A stretch of DNA of 14,203 bases from positions 1-14,203 of the forward strand of contig JBMZFW010000028.1 in NCBI GenBank assembly GCA_049615605.1. The letters run 5' to 3'. This stretch comes from JAQWUY01 sp049615605 (GTDB lineage Bacteria > Pseudomonadota > Alphaproteobacteria > JAQWUY01). Position numbers and translations under genes: made by a program. The notes under the pieces are model-generated. The model saw nothing but the letters and a program-made list of their open reading frames with translations, ran no database searches and was not told the DNA's origin. Positions 6,468 through 13,939 of the stretch are shown piece after piece. Every line of letters begins with the position of its first letter. Positions within the stretch are counted from its first letter, which is position 1.

Positions 6468-7532
6468 ATGAGCAATTTATTAAACAGAAGAAAATTCTTT
6501 CAAAATGTATTAGGCGGTCTTGCAGCGACATCTTTGCCGATGTCAGCAATGGCAAGTGCTGATAACAAATTAAACTTATATAATTGGGATACATATATTG
6601 GTCCTAAGAACCTAAGTGATTTAAAATCAAAGTATGGTATTATAACAAAGACTGATTACTTTGCAGATGTTGATGAAATGTTTGCAAAATTCAAAGCGGG
6701 CAATCCCGGTTATGATGTGGCGGTGCCAACACATAACACAGTTAAAAGAATGGCTGATAATGGTATGCTTGAAAAGCTAGACCACAGCTTAATTCCAAAT
6801 ATGAAAAACTTATTTCCTGAATGGGTTAATTTATCATTTGATAAAAACAACACTTATTCTATTCCATATCTTTGGGGTACGGTTGGTTTAGGTTATCGTA
6901 AAAACAAAGTTGATGAAAACAACATTAACGATATGAAATGGGTATTTGAATCTTCAAAATATGCAGGGCGTATTGCGTGGAACAGTGAAGGTATATCAAT
7001 GCTTGAAATGGCGATGAAGTATCTTGGCGGGGATCCGCTTTCTGGTGATATTAAGGGCTTAAAAGAAGCTGGTAAATTGCTAGAAAAACAAAAGAAACAT
7101 GTTAAGGTAATTGCATCTGATAATGGGCAAGACTTATTACTTAGCGGTGATGTGGATATTGCCATTGAATACAGCGGTGATATTAATGCAATTATGCTAG
7201 AAGACGATGGCATTTCATATGTTGCACCAACAAACGGTGCCAACCGTTGGGTTGATTGTATGGTAATTCCAAAGAATGCACCACATGTGAAAAACGCACA
7301 TACATTCATTAACCATATGCTTGATGCGAAACAAGGCAAAGACTTGGTTGAAGAAGTACAATACGCAACACCAAACAAAGCGGTATTTGATTTAATGGAT
7401 GATAAATACAAAAACAATAAATCATTATTCTTATCAGCAAAAGACACAAAAGAATTATTCTTCCAAGAATACCACGGTGAAGAATATAGTGTTGCCGCTG
7501 GTGAAGTTTGGACAAAAGTATTAGCTTCGTAA
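6468..7532 (+). CDS. PotD-type spermidine/putrescine ABC transporter substrate-binding protein, Tat signal
   Basis: A 354-residue periplasmic binding protein of the PotD/PotF family. A twin-arginine signal peptide opens it: NRRKFFQ (6-12), a hydrophobic stretch, and a cleavage site near AMASA (27-31), so it is probably exported folded. Family landmarks follow: LNLYNWDTYIGP (35-46), YDVAVPTHNTVKRMADNGML, YSIPYLWGTVGLGY, and RWVDCMVIPKNA, where Trp261 and Asp263 align with the polyamine-contacting Trp and Asp of E. coli PotD. By eye, the position of a glutamate that helps bind polyamine in E. coli PotD reads Ser here, so the exact ligand (spermidine, putrescine or another cationic amine) is not proven. 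It is first in the order D-B-C-A, and the next gene begins 6 nt after its stop. Confidence 0.9.
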   Translation: MSNLLNRRKFFQNVLGGLAATSLPMSAMASADNKLNLYNWDTYIGPKNLSDLKSKYGIITKTDYFADVDEMFAKFKAGNPGYDVAVPTHNTVKRMADNGMLEKLDHSLIPNMKNLFPEWVNLSFDKNNTYSIPYLWGTVGLGYRKNKVDENNINDMKWVFESSKYAGRIAWNSEGISMLEMAMKYLGGDPLSGDIKGLKEAGKLLEKQKKHVKVIASDNGQDLLLSGDVDIAIEYSGDINAIMLEDDGISYVAPTNGANRWVDCMVIPKNAPHVKNAHTFINHMLDAKQGKDLVEEVQYATPNKAVFDLMDDKYKNNKSLFLSAKDTKELFFQEYHGEEYSVAAGEVWTKVLAS

Positions 7533-7538
7533 AATAAA

Positions 7539-8474
7539 ATGAAGCAAGATAAAACAATATCAGGACTGTTTAAAACACTAGTTCTATCCCCAACTGTTAT
7601 ATGGTTGGGGGTATTGTTTGTTATTCCGATGGGGATAATGTGGCTGTACAGTTTCGGTCAAAATATTACAGGGGTTGAAATCGCCATAACGGGAACCCTT
7701 GATAATTACATAAGAATATTTGATATTGTATATTTAAAAGTACTTTTTAAATCACTGTTGCTTGCGGGTATTACAACATTTATATGTTTAGTCATCGGCT
7801 TTATTGTGGCACTTCATATCACATCGTTATCAAGCAGATGGCAATCAATTTTTATTATATTAATAATGCTTCCATTTTGGATTAATATGTTGGTTCGTAC
7901 CTATGCACTTATTGCGGTATTTCGTGGGCGTGGATTTATTAATGTGTCATTGGAATGGTTGTGGGAAAAGGGTGATGCTTTTCTTAACTTAATCGGATTG
8001 GGGCAATTTCAATTACTGGGTGAACGATTTATATCGCTTGAATTATTATATAACAATTCAGCGGTTATATTGGGGCTTGTTTATGCCCACTTACCATTTA
8101 TGATTTTACCGTTGTTTGCATCACTTAATAAAATGGATAAATCATACCTTGAAGCCAGTTATGATTTAGGTGCAGGTCACACAAGAACAATATTTCATGT
8201 AATATTACCAATGATTAAAGCGGGTATTGTATCGGGTATTGTAATTACATTTATTCCCGTTCTTGGTTCGTATTTAATCCCCGACTTATTGGGTGGTAAT
8301 GACAGTATTATGATTTCAAACATTATTGCACAACAATTTAAAATGACAAACGATTGGCCATTTGGTGCGGCGTTGTCATTTGTATTAATGTACCTTACAT
8401 TATTTATACTGGTTTATAAATTTTATGTGGATTCAAAACAATCAAAAAGGGGTATGGGCGATGGCATTATTTAA
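7539..8474 (+). CDS. PotB-type ABC transporter permease
   Basis: A 311-residue inner-membrane permease of the spermidine/putrescine importer family. About six hydrophobic membrane segments are seen, starting with LVLSPTVIWLGVLFVIPMGIMW and the periplasmic loop after it. The cytoplasmic EAA-type loop that contacts the ATPase is EASYDLGAGHTRTIFHVILP. VLGSYLIPDLLGG near residue 245 is a hallmark of PotB/PotH. The length is close to the usual 280-315. The start lies 6 nt after the binding-protein stop with no strong Shine-Dalgarno, so coupling to the upstream gene is likely. The end overlaps the next permease by 14 bp. Confidence 0.93.
   Translation: MKQDKTISGLFKTLVLSPTVIWLGVLFVIPMGIMWLYSFGQNITGVEIAITGTLDNYIRIFDIVYLKVLFKSLLLAGITTFICLVIGFIVALHITSLSSRWQSIFIILIMLPFWINMLVRTYALIAVFRGRGFINVSLEWLWEKGDAFLNLIGLGQFQLLGERFISLELLYNNSAVILGLVYAHLPFMILPLFASLNKMDKSYLEASYDLGAGHTRTIFHVILPMIKAGIVSGIVITFIPVLGSYLIPDLLGGNDSIMISNIIAQQFKMTNDWPFGAALSFVLMYLTLFILVYKFYVDSKQSKRGMGDGII
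8447..8452 (+). promoter_or_regulatory. ribosome binding site deciding the PotC-like start
   Basis: AAGGGG, inside the end of the PotB-like gene, is 8 nt before the ATG at 8461. The frame is open back to an earlier ATG at 8425, which has no such site and would add 12 residues absent from typical PotC N-termini. Confidence 0.75.
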
Positions 8475-9303
8475 TAAAACATCAAAACCATCCATTGTTG
8501 ATTATCACAGACAACCATTTGTGAAATTAACAACTGTATTAATGATTGTATTTTTATATGCACCAATCATTACATTAATTGCATTTAGCTTTAACGATTC
8601 AAAGCGTAATATTATGTGGCGTGGTTTTTCATTTAAATACTATGAAAAATTAATGGCAAATGATTTGCTTATTGAAGCATTCTTTAATTCATTAACCATT
8701 GCATTTATCACAACAGTTGTAAGTGTAGTTTTGGGTGTTTTATCCGCATACAGTTTATGGCGATTTAAGTTTCCGTTTAAACGAACTTATGAAGCGGGCT
8801 TAACATTGCCAATGGTTGTACCGGAAATATGTATGGGTGTTTCGTTAATGTTATTCTTTAATTGGGTTGGTTATCCAAAGGGTTTGGTTTATCCATTAAA
8901 CCTTGGTGCGATTATATTAGCCCACATATCATTTTCATTCCCATTTGTGACGGTTATTATTCGTTCCCGCTTGCAAAACTTTGATGTTTCATTGGAAGAA
9001 GCAGGGCTTGATATGGGGGCGACAAACTGGCAAATAATGCGTGATATATTATTACCATTTTTAAAGCCATCAATTATTGCAGGTGCCATAATGGCATTTA
9101 CACTATCCCTTGATGATTTTATTATTACATTCTTTACCGCAATACCAGAAACGCCAACATTCCCATTGAAAGTATATTCAATGATTAAGTTTTCTGTAAC
9201 GCCAGAGGTAAACGCCGCATCAACAATATTAATTTTAATTACCCTTATCTTAGTATGTCTTGGATTTTGGTACAGTAAAAAATCTGAAGAAGAAGTGAAA
9301 TAA
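8461..9303 (+). CDS. PotC-type ABC transporter permease
   Basis: A 280-residue partner permease. It has an N-terminal membrane helix, TTVLMIVFLYAPIITLIAFSFNDS, and further segments with LPMVVPEICMGVSLMLFF. The EAA loop is EEAGLDMGATNWQIMRDILLPFLKPSIIAG, and FTLSLDDFIITFF is characteristic of PotC/PotI. The C-terminal tail is short and charged (KKSEEEVK). It overlaps the PotB-like gene by 14 bp, with its Shine-Dalgarno inside that gene, so the two subunits of the pore are translated together. The ATPase follows after 10 nt. Confidence 0.94.
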   Translation: MALFNKTSKPSIVDYHRQPFVKLTTVLMIVFLYAPIITLIAFSFNDSKRNIMWRGFSFKYYEKLMANDLLIEAFFNSLTIAFITTVVSVVLGVLSAYSLWRFKFPFKRTYEAGLTLPMVVPEICMGVSLMLFFNWVGYPKGLVYPLNLGAIILAHISFSFPFVTVIIRSRLQNFDVSLEEAGLDMGATNWQIMRDILLPFLKPSIIAGAIMAFTLSLDDFIITFFTAIPETPTFPLKVYSMIKFSVTPEVNAASTILILITLILVCLGFWYSKKSEEEVK

Positions 9304-9313
9304 GGACAAGCAA

Positions 9314-10408
9314 ATGAATAAACCATATATTCAATTAAAAAACATTACAAAAAGCTTTGGTAAATTCCGTGGGGTTCGCGATATATCAATTGATATAAAT
9401 AAAGGTGAATTCTTTGCATTACTTGGACCATCTGGTTGCGGTAAAACAACCCTTATGCGAATTTTAGCGGGCTTTGAAAACCCAGACAGCGGACAGGTTC
9501 TGTTGGACGGTGTGGATATTACCGATACACCACCAAACAAATTGCCAATTCATATGGTATTTCAAAACTATGCCGTATTTCCAAATATGACAGTGGCGGA
9601 AAATGTTGCCTATGGATTAAAGATTAAAAATGTACTTCCAAATGAACGCGATAAAATGGTCAAAGATGCTCTTAAAATGGTAAATATGTTTGAATATGCC
9701 GACCGCATGCCAGATAAATTATCAGGTGGACAAAAACAAAGGGTTGCACTTGCTCGTGCATTGGTATTAAAGCCAAAGGTATTATTGCTTGACGAACCAT
9801 TATCCGCATTGGATGCAAAGTTGCGTGAAGTAATGCGAATGGAGCTGGTTAAATTACAGCAAAAACTTAACATTACATTTATTATGGTAACCCACGACCA
9901 AGAAGAAGCATTGTCAATGGCAAGCCGTATACTTGCACTTAAAGATGGCAAGATGATACAGGTTGGAACACCGCTTGAAATTTATGATAAGCCAGCAAAC
10001 AAATTTATGGCTAATTTTATTGGCAGGGCAAATATTAAAAACGCCGTTGTAAAATCACAAAAAGGCAAAAAAGTAAAAGTTGATGTTGATGGTATTGGTG
10101 CAACTTATGTGGAAGCTGATGATGAATTTAAAATAGGTTCAAAAGTCCACTGGGTTCTTCGTCCAGAAAGATGTTGGGTATCATTAAGAATACATTCAAG
10201 TTGCGATATGTCAATGAAAGGTATAATATCAAATATAAGCTTTTATGGCAGTGATACGCACATTACAATTAAACTTGATAATGGTACTGAAATGTTGGGT
10301 ATTAAGCACAACTTAAACCGCATTGATGATGCGGGTTATATATTGGGTGCTGATGTGTTTATTAACTGGGACTATGAAGGCATTACATTAATTAAAGCGG
10401 GGAAATAA
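9314..10408 (+). CDS. PotA-type ABC transporter ATP-binding protein
   Basis: A 364-residue ATPase that powers the importer from the cytoplasmic face. Walker A GPSGCGKTT (38-46), Q-loop Gln84, signature LSGGQ (136-140), Walker B LLLDE with Asp160 and Glu161, D-loop SALD (164-167) and H-loop His194 are all intact. Residues from about 240 form the TOBE regulatory region (IGRANIKNAVV, WVLRPERCWV, GIISNISFYGSDTHITIKL). The length matches PotA rather than shorter ABC ATPases. AAGGA (9302-9306) lies 7 nt before the ATG and overlaps the PotC-like stop. The next gene begins one base after its stop. Confidence 0.95.
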   Translation: MNKPYIQLKNITKSFGKFRGVRDISIDINKGEFFALLGPSGCGKTTLMRILAGFENPDSGQVLLDGVDITDTPPNKLPIHMVFQNYAVFPNMTVAENVAYGLKIKNVLPNERDKMVKDALKMVNMFEYADRMPDKLSGGQKQRVALARALVLKPKVLLLDEPLSALDAKLREVMRMELVKLQQKLNITFIMVTHDQEEALSMASRILALKDGKMIQVGTPLEIYDKPANKFMANFIGRANIKNAVVKSQKGKKVKVDVDGIGATYVEADDEFKIGSKVHWVLRPERCWVSLRIHSSCDMSMKGIISNISFYGSDTHITIKLDNGTEMLGIKHNLNRIDDAGYILGADVFINWDYEGITLIKAGK

Positions 10409-10409
10409 T

Positions 10410-11180
10410 ATGACAAAAATTGGTTTTATTGGTATCGGTATGTTTGCCGATTACACGATTAAGGGAATGCGTAACGGCGGTGTGAATGATGTATTTTATT
10501 TATCGCCAAGGGGTAAGGCAAACGCGGAAAGTTTAGCAAGCAGTCACAATTGTGAAGTGCTTTCTTCAAACCAAGCGGTAATTGATGCTTGTGATGTAAT
10601 TATTATGTGCGTTCGTCCAGAAAGCTATGATGAAATGGCGGCGGAAATTAATGTACCTGCAGGTAAGGTTATAATTTCTGCAATGGCGGGAATTACCGTT
10701 GAAAAATTACAATCAACATTAAATGTTAATGACAATATATTCAGAACATTACCAGTTTGTTGTTCTGAAGCGGGCGAAGGTCTTGTGCCAGTATACCCAG
10801 CGGGCAATGATACGGTAAACAATATCTTAAAACCACTTGGTAAGGTATTGGAACTAGCACAAGAAGATGAATTTAACGGAGCAACAATTGCCTCGTGTAT
10901 TAATGGTTCGTTTTATTACCTGTACGATACAATGATTGAATGGTTTGTTAAGCAAGGCTATGACGAAGAAATGGCAAAGGCATTCGTATTTGAAAACTTA
11001 TCAGGCACAATCGCTTATGCAAAATTACAAAGTGATAAGACATTAAAACAAGTTGGCGATTCAATCGCAACGGAAGGTACTTATACTTTGGAAGGCTACA
11101 AAGCAATGAAAGATGCTGGCGGTCTTGACGGTTGGAATGTGGGGCTTGACGCTATTAAAAAGCGTTTTGACGACAATTAA
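10410..11180 (+). CDS. divergent ProC-like (pyrroline-5-carboxylate reductase family) oxidoreductase
   Basis: A 256-residue protein with an N-terminal Rossmann domain (KIGFIGIGMFADYTIKGM) and the ProC-type pattern VIIMCVRPE followed by VIISAMAGITVEKLQ, so it belongs to the P5C-reductase fold. The usual signatures are altered. GNMA reads GMFA. The MPNTPA region reads RTLPVCCSEAGEG. The SGSGPAY helix start reads ASCINGSFYYL. The C-terminal SPGGTTxAGL motif, which holds substrate contacts in ProC, reads IATEGTYTLEGYKAM. It is therefore uncertain that it makes proline. An NAD(P)H-dependent reductase of another cyclic imine is an equal possibility. It starts one base after the PotA-like stop with GGGGAA 5 nt upstream, and is followed one base later by a short-chain dehydrogenase. 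This places it in the transporter operon. Confidence 0.75.
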   Translation: MTKIGFIGIGMFADYTIKGMRNGGVNDVFYLSPRGKANAESLASSHNCEVLSSNQAVIDACDVIIMCVRPESYDEMAAEINVPAGKVIISAMAGITVEKLQSTLNVNDNIFRTLPVCCSEAGEGLVPVYPAGNDTVNNILKPLGKVLELAQEDEFNGATIASCINGSFYYLYDTMIEWFVKQGYDEEMAKAFVFENLSGTIAYAKLQSDKTLKQVGDSIATEGTYTLEGYKAMKDAGGLDGWNVGLDAIKKRFDDN

Positions 11181-11181
11181 T

Positions 11182-11937
11182 ATGCGTATACTTATAACCG
11201 GTGCAACTGGTGGTATTGGTTCACACATTATCAAAGAATTACAAGGTAAGGATTATATAATTACCGCGCATGGTCGCAATGATAATGCGTTAAAAAAATT
11301 GGCAAAAAAATATGGCATTAAAACTTTAAAGGCTGACCTTTCAAAAGAAAAAGGTCTTAATACATTATGTAATTATGCTAAGAAAAATAATATTGATGTA
11401 TTAATCAATAATGCAGGTGTGTTGTATATGCAAGACTTTGCAAATTCAGATACAAAAACAATTGATAATACAATTGATGTGAATATAACTGCACTTATTA
11501 AGACAACTCATAAAATATTACCATTAATGTTAAAACGAAACAGCGGACGAATTGTTAATATTGGCTCTGTTGTCGGCAGTATCGGCTTACCATATTTTGC
11601 GGTTTACTGTGCGTCAAAATATGCGGTTAAGGGGTTTAGTGAAAGCTTGCACCGTGAACTGTATGATACAAATGTAAATATAACTTATATCGCACCAAGG
11701 GGTGTTGATACGCCAATGATTTCAAATAAAGAACGCAAAGTATTTAAAGCAATGCTTAGTTCGTATGACAGTCCAGAATATGTTGCTAAACAAATTGTAA
11801 AGGCAATTGAAAATAATAAGACAAGATTAACTATTGGATTATTAGAAAAATTATCATGCGGAATAAATGGGGCATTTCCCACAATTACCGATATGTTTTT
11901 TTGGCTGATTAGAAACCTTATCAAAAAAGAAATTTAA
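11182..11937 (+). CDS. short-chain dehydrogenase/reductase (classical SDR)
   Basis: A 251-residue cytoplasmic NAD(P)-dependent oxidoreductase. The cofactor loop is TGATGGIG (6-13), Asp52 fits the adenine-contacting position, and NNAG is at 76-79. The catalytic set Asn101, Ser129, Tyr142 and Lys146 (YCASK) is complete. HGR (30-32) after the second strand suggests NADP(H) preference. The substrate cannot be named. The start at 11182 comes one base after the ProC-like stop with no visible Shine-Dalgarno, so reinitiation is likely. An in-frame upstream ATG at 11113 would add 23 residues inside the previous gene and is less likely. The C-terminus is hydrophobic then basic (MFFWLIRNLIKKEI). The stop directly abuts the convergent trkH-like stop. 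Confidence 0.88.
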   Translation: MRILITGATGGIGSHIIKELQGKDYIITAHGRNDNALKKLAKKYGIKTLKADLSKEKGLNTLCNYAKKNNIDVLINNAGVLYMQDFANSDTKTIDNTIDVNITALIKTTHKILPLMLKRNSGRIVNIGSVVGSIGLPYFAVYCASKYAVKGFSESLHRELYDTNVNITYIAPRGVDTPMISNKERKVFKAMLSSYDSPEYVAKQIVKAIENNKTRLTIGLLEKLSCGINGAFPTITDMFFWLIRNLIKKEI

Positions 11938-13383
11938 TTACTTATTCCAAAATGATGGAACTAATAATATAAGCACTGTGAATATTTCTAGTCTGCCGAT
12001 TAACATACCCACAATAAATACCCATTTAAATGATAACGATACATCGGCAAAATTACCCGTTGGACCGATTATATCGCCAAGACCAGGACCAACACACGAC
12101 AGGGCTGATGCTGCCGCCGACAGGGCAGTAATAAGGTCATAACCAAGACTACCGAATATAATTGTAAATATAAGTAATGTTAATAAGAACACAACTAAGT
12201 ACCCAACAACAGCGATTGATACATCTGGTTTGATTGCTTTGTTGCCATAATACGGAACAAATACACCGTTTGGGTGAATAAGGCTTTTTAAATATGAATG
12301 GATTGTTTCAATCATAATTTTAAGACGGAAGATTTTAATACCACAAGTTGTTGAACCCGCACCACCACCAAGAAGCATAATGAAAACAAGTAATGGAACG
12401 GCAATTCCACCCCAACCATTATAATCAACCGTTGTATAACCAGTACCAGTCATTAAACTAGTCACATTAAATGAGGTATGTAAAATATTGTCATAAATAT
12501 TATCAAAATAACCCATATTGTTATAAATCATATAACCAATTACCACCGCTAGTATTGTAATTAACCATTTTGCCTGTACATCGCGAAAGAATTCTTTTGA
12601 TCCGCCCCTTACCGATGTGATTACCAATACAAAAGAAAATGATGCAATAATCATAAAGATTGTTGATGTAATTAAGATATTTTTGTTTTGGAAATAAGCC
12701 ATTGATGCATCGTGGGTTGAATAACCACCCGTTGCAACAGTTGTCATTGCATGGTTGATTGCGTCAAACCCGCTCATACCAAAAATAAAGTACAGGAATG
12801 CACAAATAATTGTAATGATTGCATACACAAGGATAATTACCAATGATAATTGTGCTGTTCTTGGCAATACTTTTTCCATTCTTGAATCAAATTCAAGTTG
12901 TAATAATTGCATACCGCCCACTTGGGTAATTGGTAATATTCCAGATGCCATAACAACGATACCAACACCGCCCATCCATTGTAATAATGAACGCCACAAC
13001 AATATACCCGGTGGTGCATTATCAAGCCCCGTAAGAACAGTTGCACCAGTTGTTGTCACACCGCTTACCGCTTCAAAGTATGAATCAGCAAAGCTAAGGT
13101 TTAATTCAGATGTATAAATTGGTAATGTGGCAATTAATGGCATTACAACCCAGGCAAGTGGGATAAGGATAAACACATCTCTTTTATTTAATGCTTCGCC
13201 CACATCTCTGGTCGGGATAAACATTGCCCCGCCCAAAAAAATTGCCACAAGTGATGAAATTAAAAATGTTTTCCAATCCGCATTGCCGTGAATAATATCA
13301 GCCATTGCCGGGATAAACATTGCAAATCCCATCATTGTAAGTAAAAGCCCAAGGACAAATAATATTTGCTTATATCCAGTCAT
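11938..13383 (-). CDS. trkH: TrkH-type potassium uptake transporter
   Basis: A 481-residue inner-membrane protein of the TrkH/KtrB superfamily, the K+-translocating subunit of the Trk system. The four pore loops are readable: GVTTTGATVLTG (Gly113), TTVATGGYSTHD (Gly219-Gly220), LMTGTGYTTVDY (Gly313-Gly315) and SCVGPGLGD (Gly432). Their glycines line the selectivity filter. Hydrophobic helices lie on both sides of each loop, and the N-terminus begins with two membrane segments, as in TrkH of about 480 residues. Arg/Lys-rich KSLIHPNGVFVPYYGNKAIKPD matches the cytoplasmic loop seen in TrkH. No trkA is in the window. The ATG overlaps the upstream flavin-reductase stop by one base (TAATG). The stop is adjacent to the SDR stop with no room for a hairpin. 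Confidence 0.95.
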   Translation of the reverse strand: MTGYKQILFVLGLLLTMMGFAMFIPAMADIIHGNADWKTFLISSLVAIFLGGAMFIPTRDVGEALNKRDVFILIPLAWVVMPLIATLPIYTSELNLSFADSYFEAVSGVTTTGATVLTGLDNAPPGILLWRSLLQWMGGVGIVVMASGILPITQVGGMQLLQLEFDSRMEKVLPRTAQLSLVIILVYAIITIICAFLYFIFGMSGFDAINHAMTTVATGGYSTHDASMAYFQNKNILITSTIFMIIASFSFVLVITSVRGGSKEFFRDVQAKWLITILAVVIGYMIYNNMGYFDNIYDNILHTSFNVTSLMTGTGYTTVDYNGWGGIAVPLLVFIMLLGGGAGSTTCGIKIFRLKIMIETIHSYLKSLIHPNGVFVPYYGNKAIKPDVSIAVVGYLVVFLLTLLIFTIIFGSLGYDLITALSAAASALSCVGPGLGDIIGPTGNFADVSLSFKWVFIVGMLIGRLEIFTVLILLVPSFWNK

Positions 13384-13883
13384 TATTTATTTTTAAACTC
13401 AGTTGTTAATTTAAATACATTTGTGTAATCAAAGTTATCATTAAAACCACCCGTTGTGGCAAATGAACCCATAATTACGCAACCTAATTCCGTAAGTAAA
13501 GTTTGCGTTAATGGAATTGCACGAAGCCCGCCAATTGGACCCGGTGCAGCTGCCATCACAAAAGTATGCTTACCTGTTAAAGGCGTAACCTTTTTTGAAC
13601 CATCAAATGAACCAAGTGTTGAAATCCAATCAAGAAGATTTTTACCAAATGCAGAATAAGAACCATTATATTCATTTGTTGTGAAAATAATTTTATCCGC
13701 AGATTTTATTTTATCAGCTAATTGATCAAGTGAATCAGGCGTTTCAATACCCGGCTTAAATAATGGGAAATCAGTTAATGAAAAATCAATAACTTCGCCA
13801 CCTAAGTTATCAATTACTTTTGTAAGTAATTTTAAATTAATGCTATTTGGATTATTTGAAAGATTTATACCAATTATTTTCAT
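13383..13883 (-). CDS. NAD(P)H-dependent FMN reductase-family flavodoxin-like protein
   Basis: A 166-residue flavodoxin-fold protein. The N-terminal strand and phosphate loop read KIIGINLSNNPNSINLKLL (2-20). TNEYNGSYSAFGKNLLDWIS (69-88) is the PEYNxSxPxxLKNxxDW signature of NADPH-dependent FMN reductases and chromate/quinone reductases. AAAPGPIGGLRA (111-122) forms the second flavin-side loop. The protein probably binds FMN and passes hydride from NAD(P)H to quinones, flavins or other acceptors in the cytoplasm. The first Pro of the signature is Asn here. The minus-strand ATG at 13883 has AAGGA at 13894-13890, 6 nt away. It overlaps the trkH start by one base, so the two are probably co-translated. 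The true electron acceptor is not evident. Confidence 0.88.
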   Translation of the reverse strand: MKIIGINLSNNPNSINLKLLTKVIDNLGGEVIDFSLTDFPLFKPGIETPDSLDQLADKIKSADKIIFTTNEYNGSYSAFGKNLLDWISTLGSFDGSKKVTPLTGKHTFVMAAAPGPIGGLRAIPLTQTLLTELGCVIMGSFATTGGFNDNFDYTNVFKLTTEFKNK

Positions 13884-13909
13884 ATTTATTCCTTGTGTTT
13901 ATTTGCTTT

Positions 13910-13939
13910 ATTTTAGCATTTTAGGGTTTAAAAAAGCAA
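13910..13939 (-). promoter_or_regulatory. candidate promoter for the FMN reductase-trkH pair
   Basis: On the minus strand TTGCTT (13939-13934) and TAAAAT (13915-13910) are 18 bp apart. They lie between the pheA stop and the reductase start, within a 56-bp gap. This would let the pair be transcribed apart from pheA, but no terminator after pheA is evident, so read-through is also possible. Confidence 0.35.

Noticed and set aside
6893..7447. 184-codon minus-strand frame inside the binding-protein gene
   Set aside because: Its Ser/Phe/Pro-rich composition is what the antisense of a well supported gene produces, and no recognisable motif or start signal is present.
8889..9326. 145-codon minus-strand frame inside the PotC-like gene
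   Set aside because: It is antisense to a permease gene with intact family motifs and shows no family features of its own.
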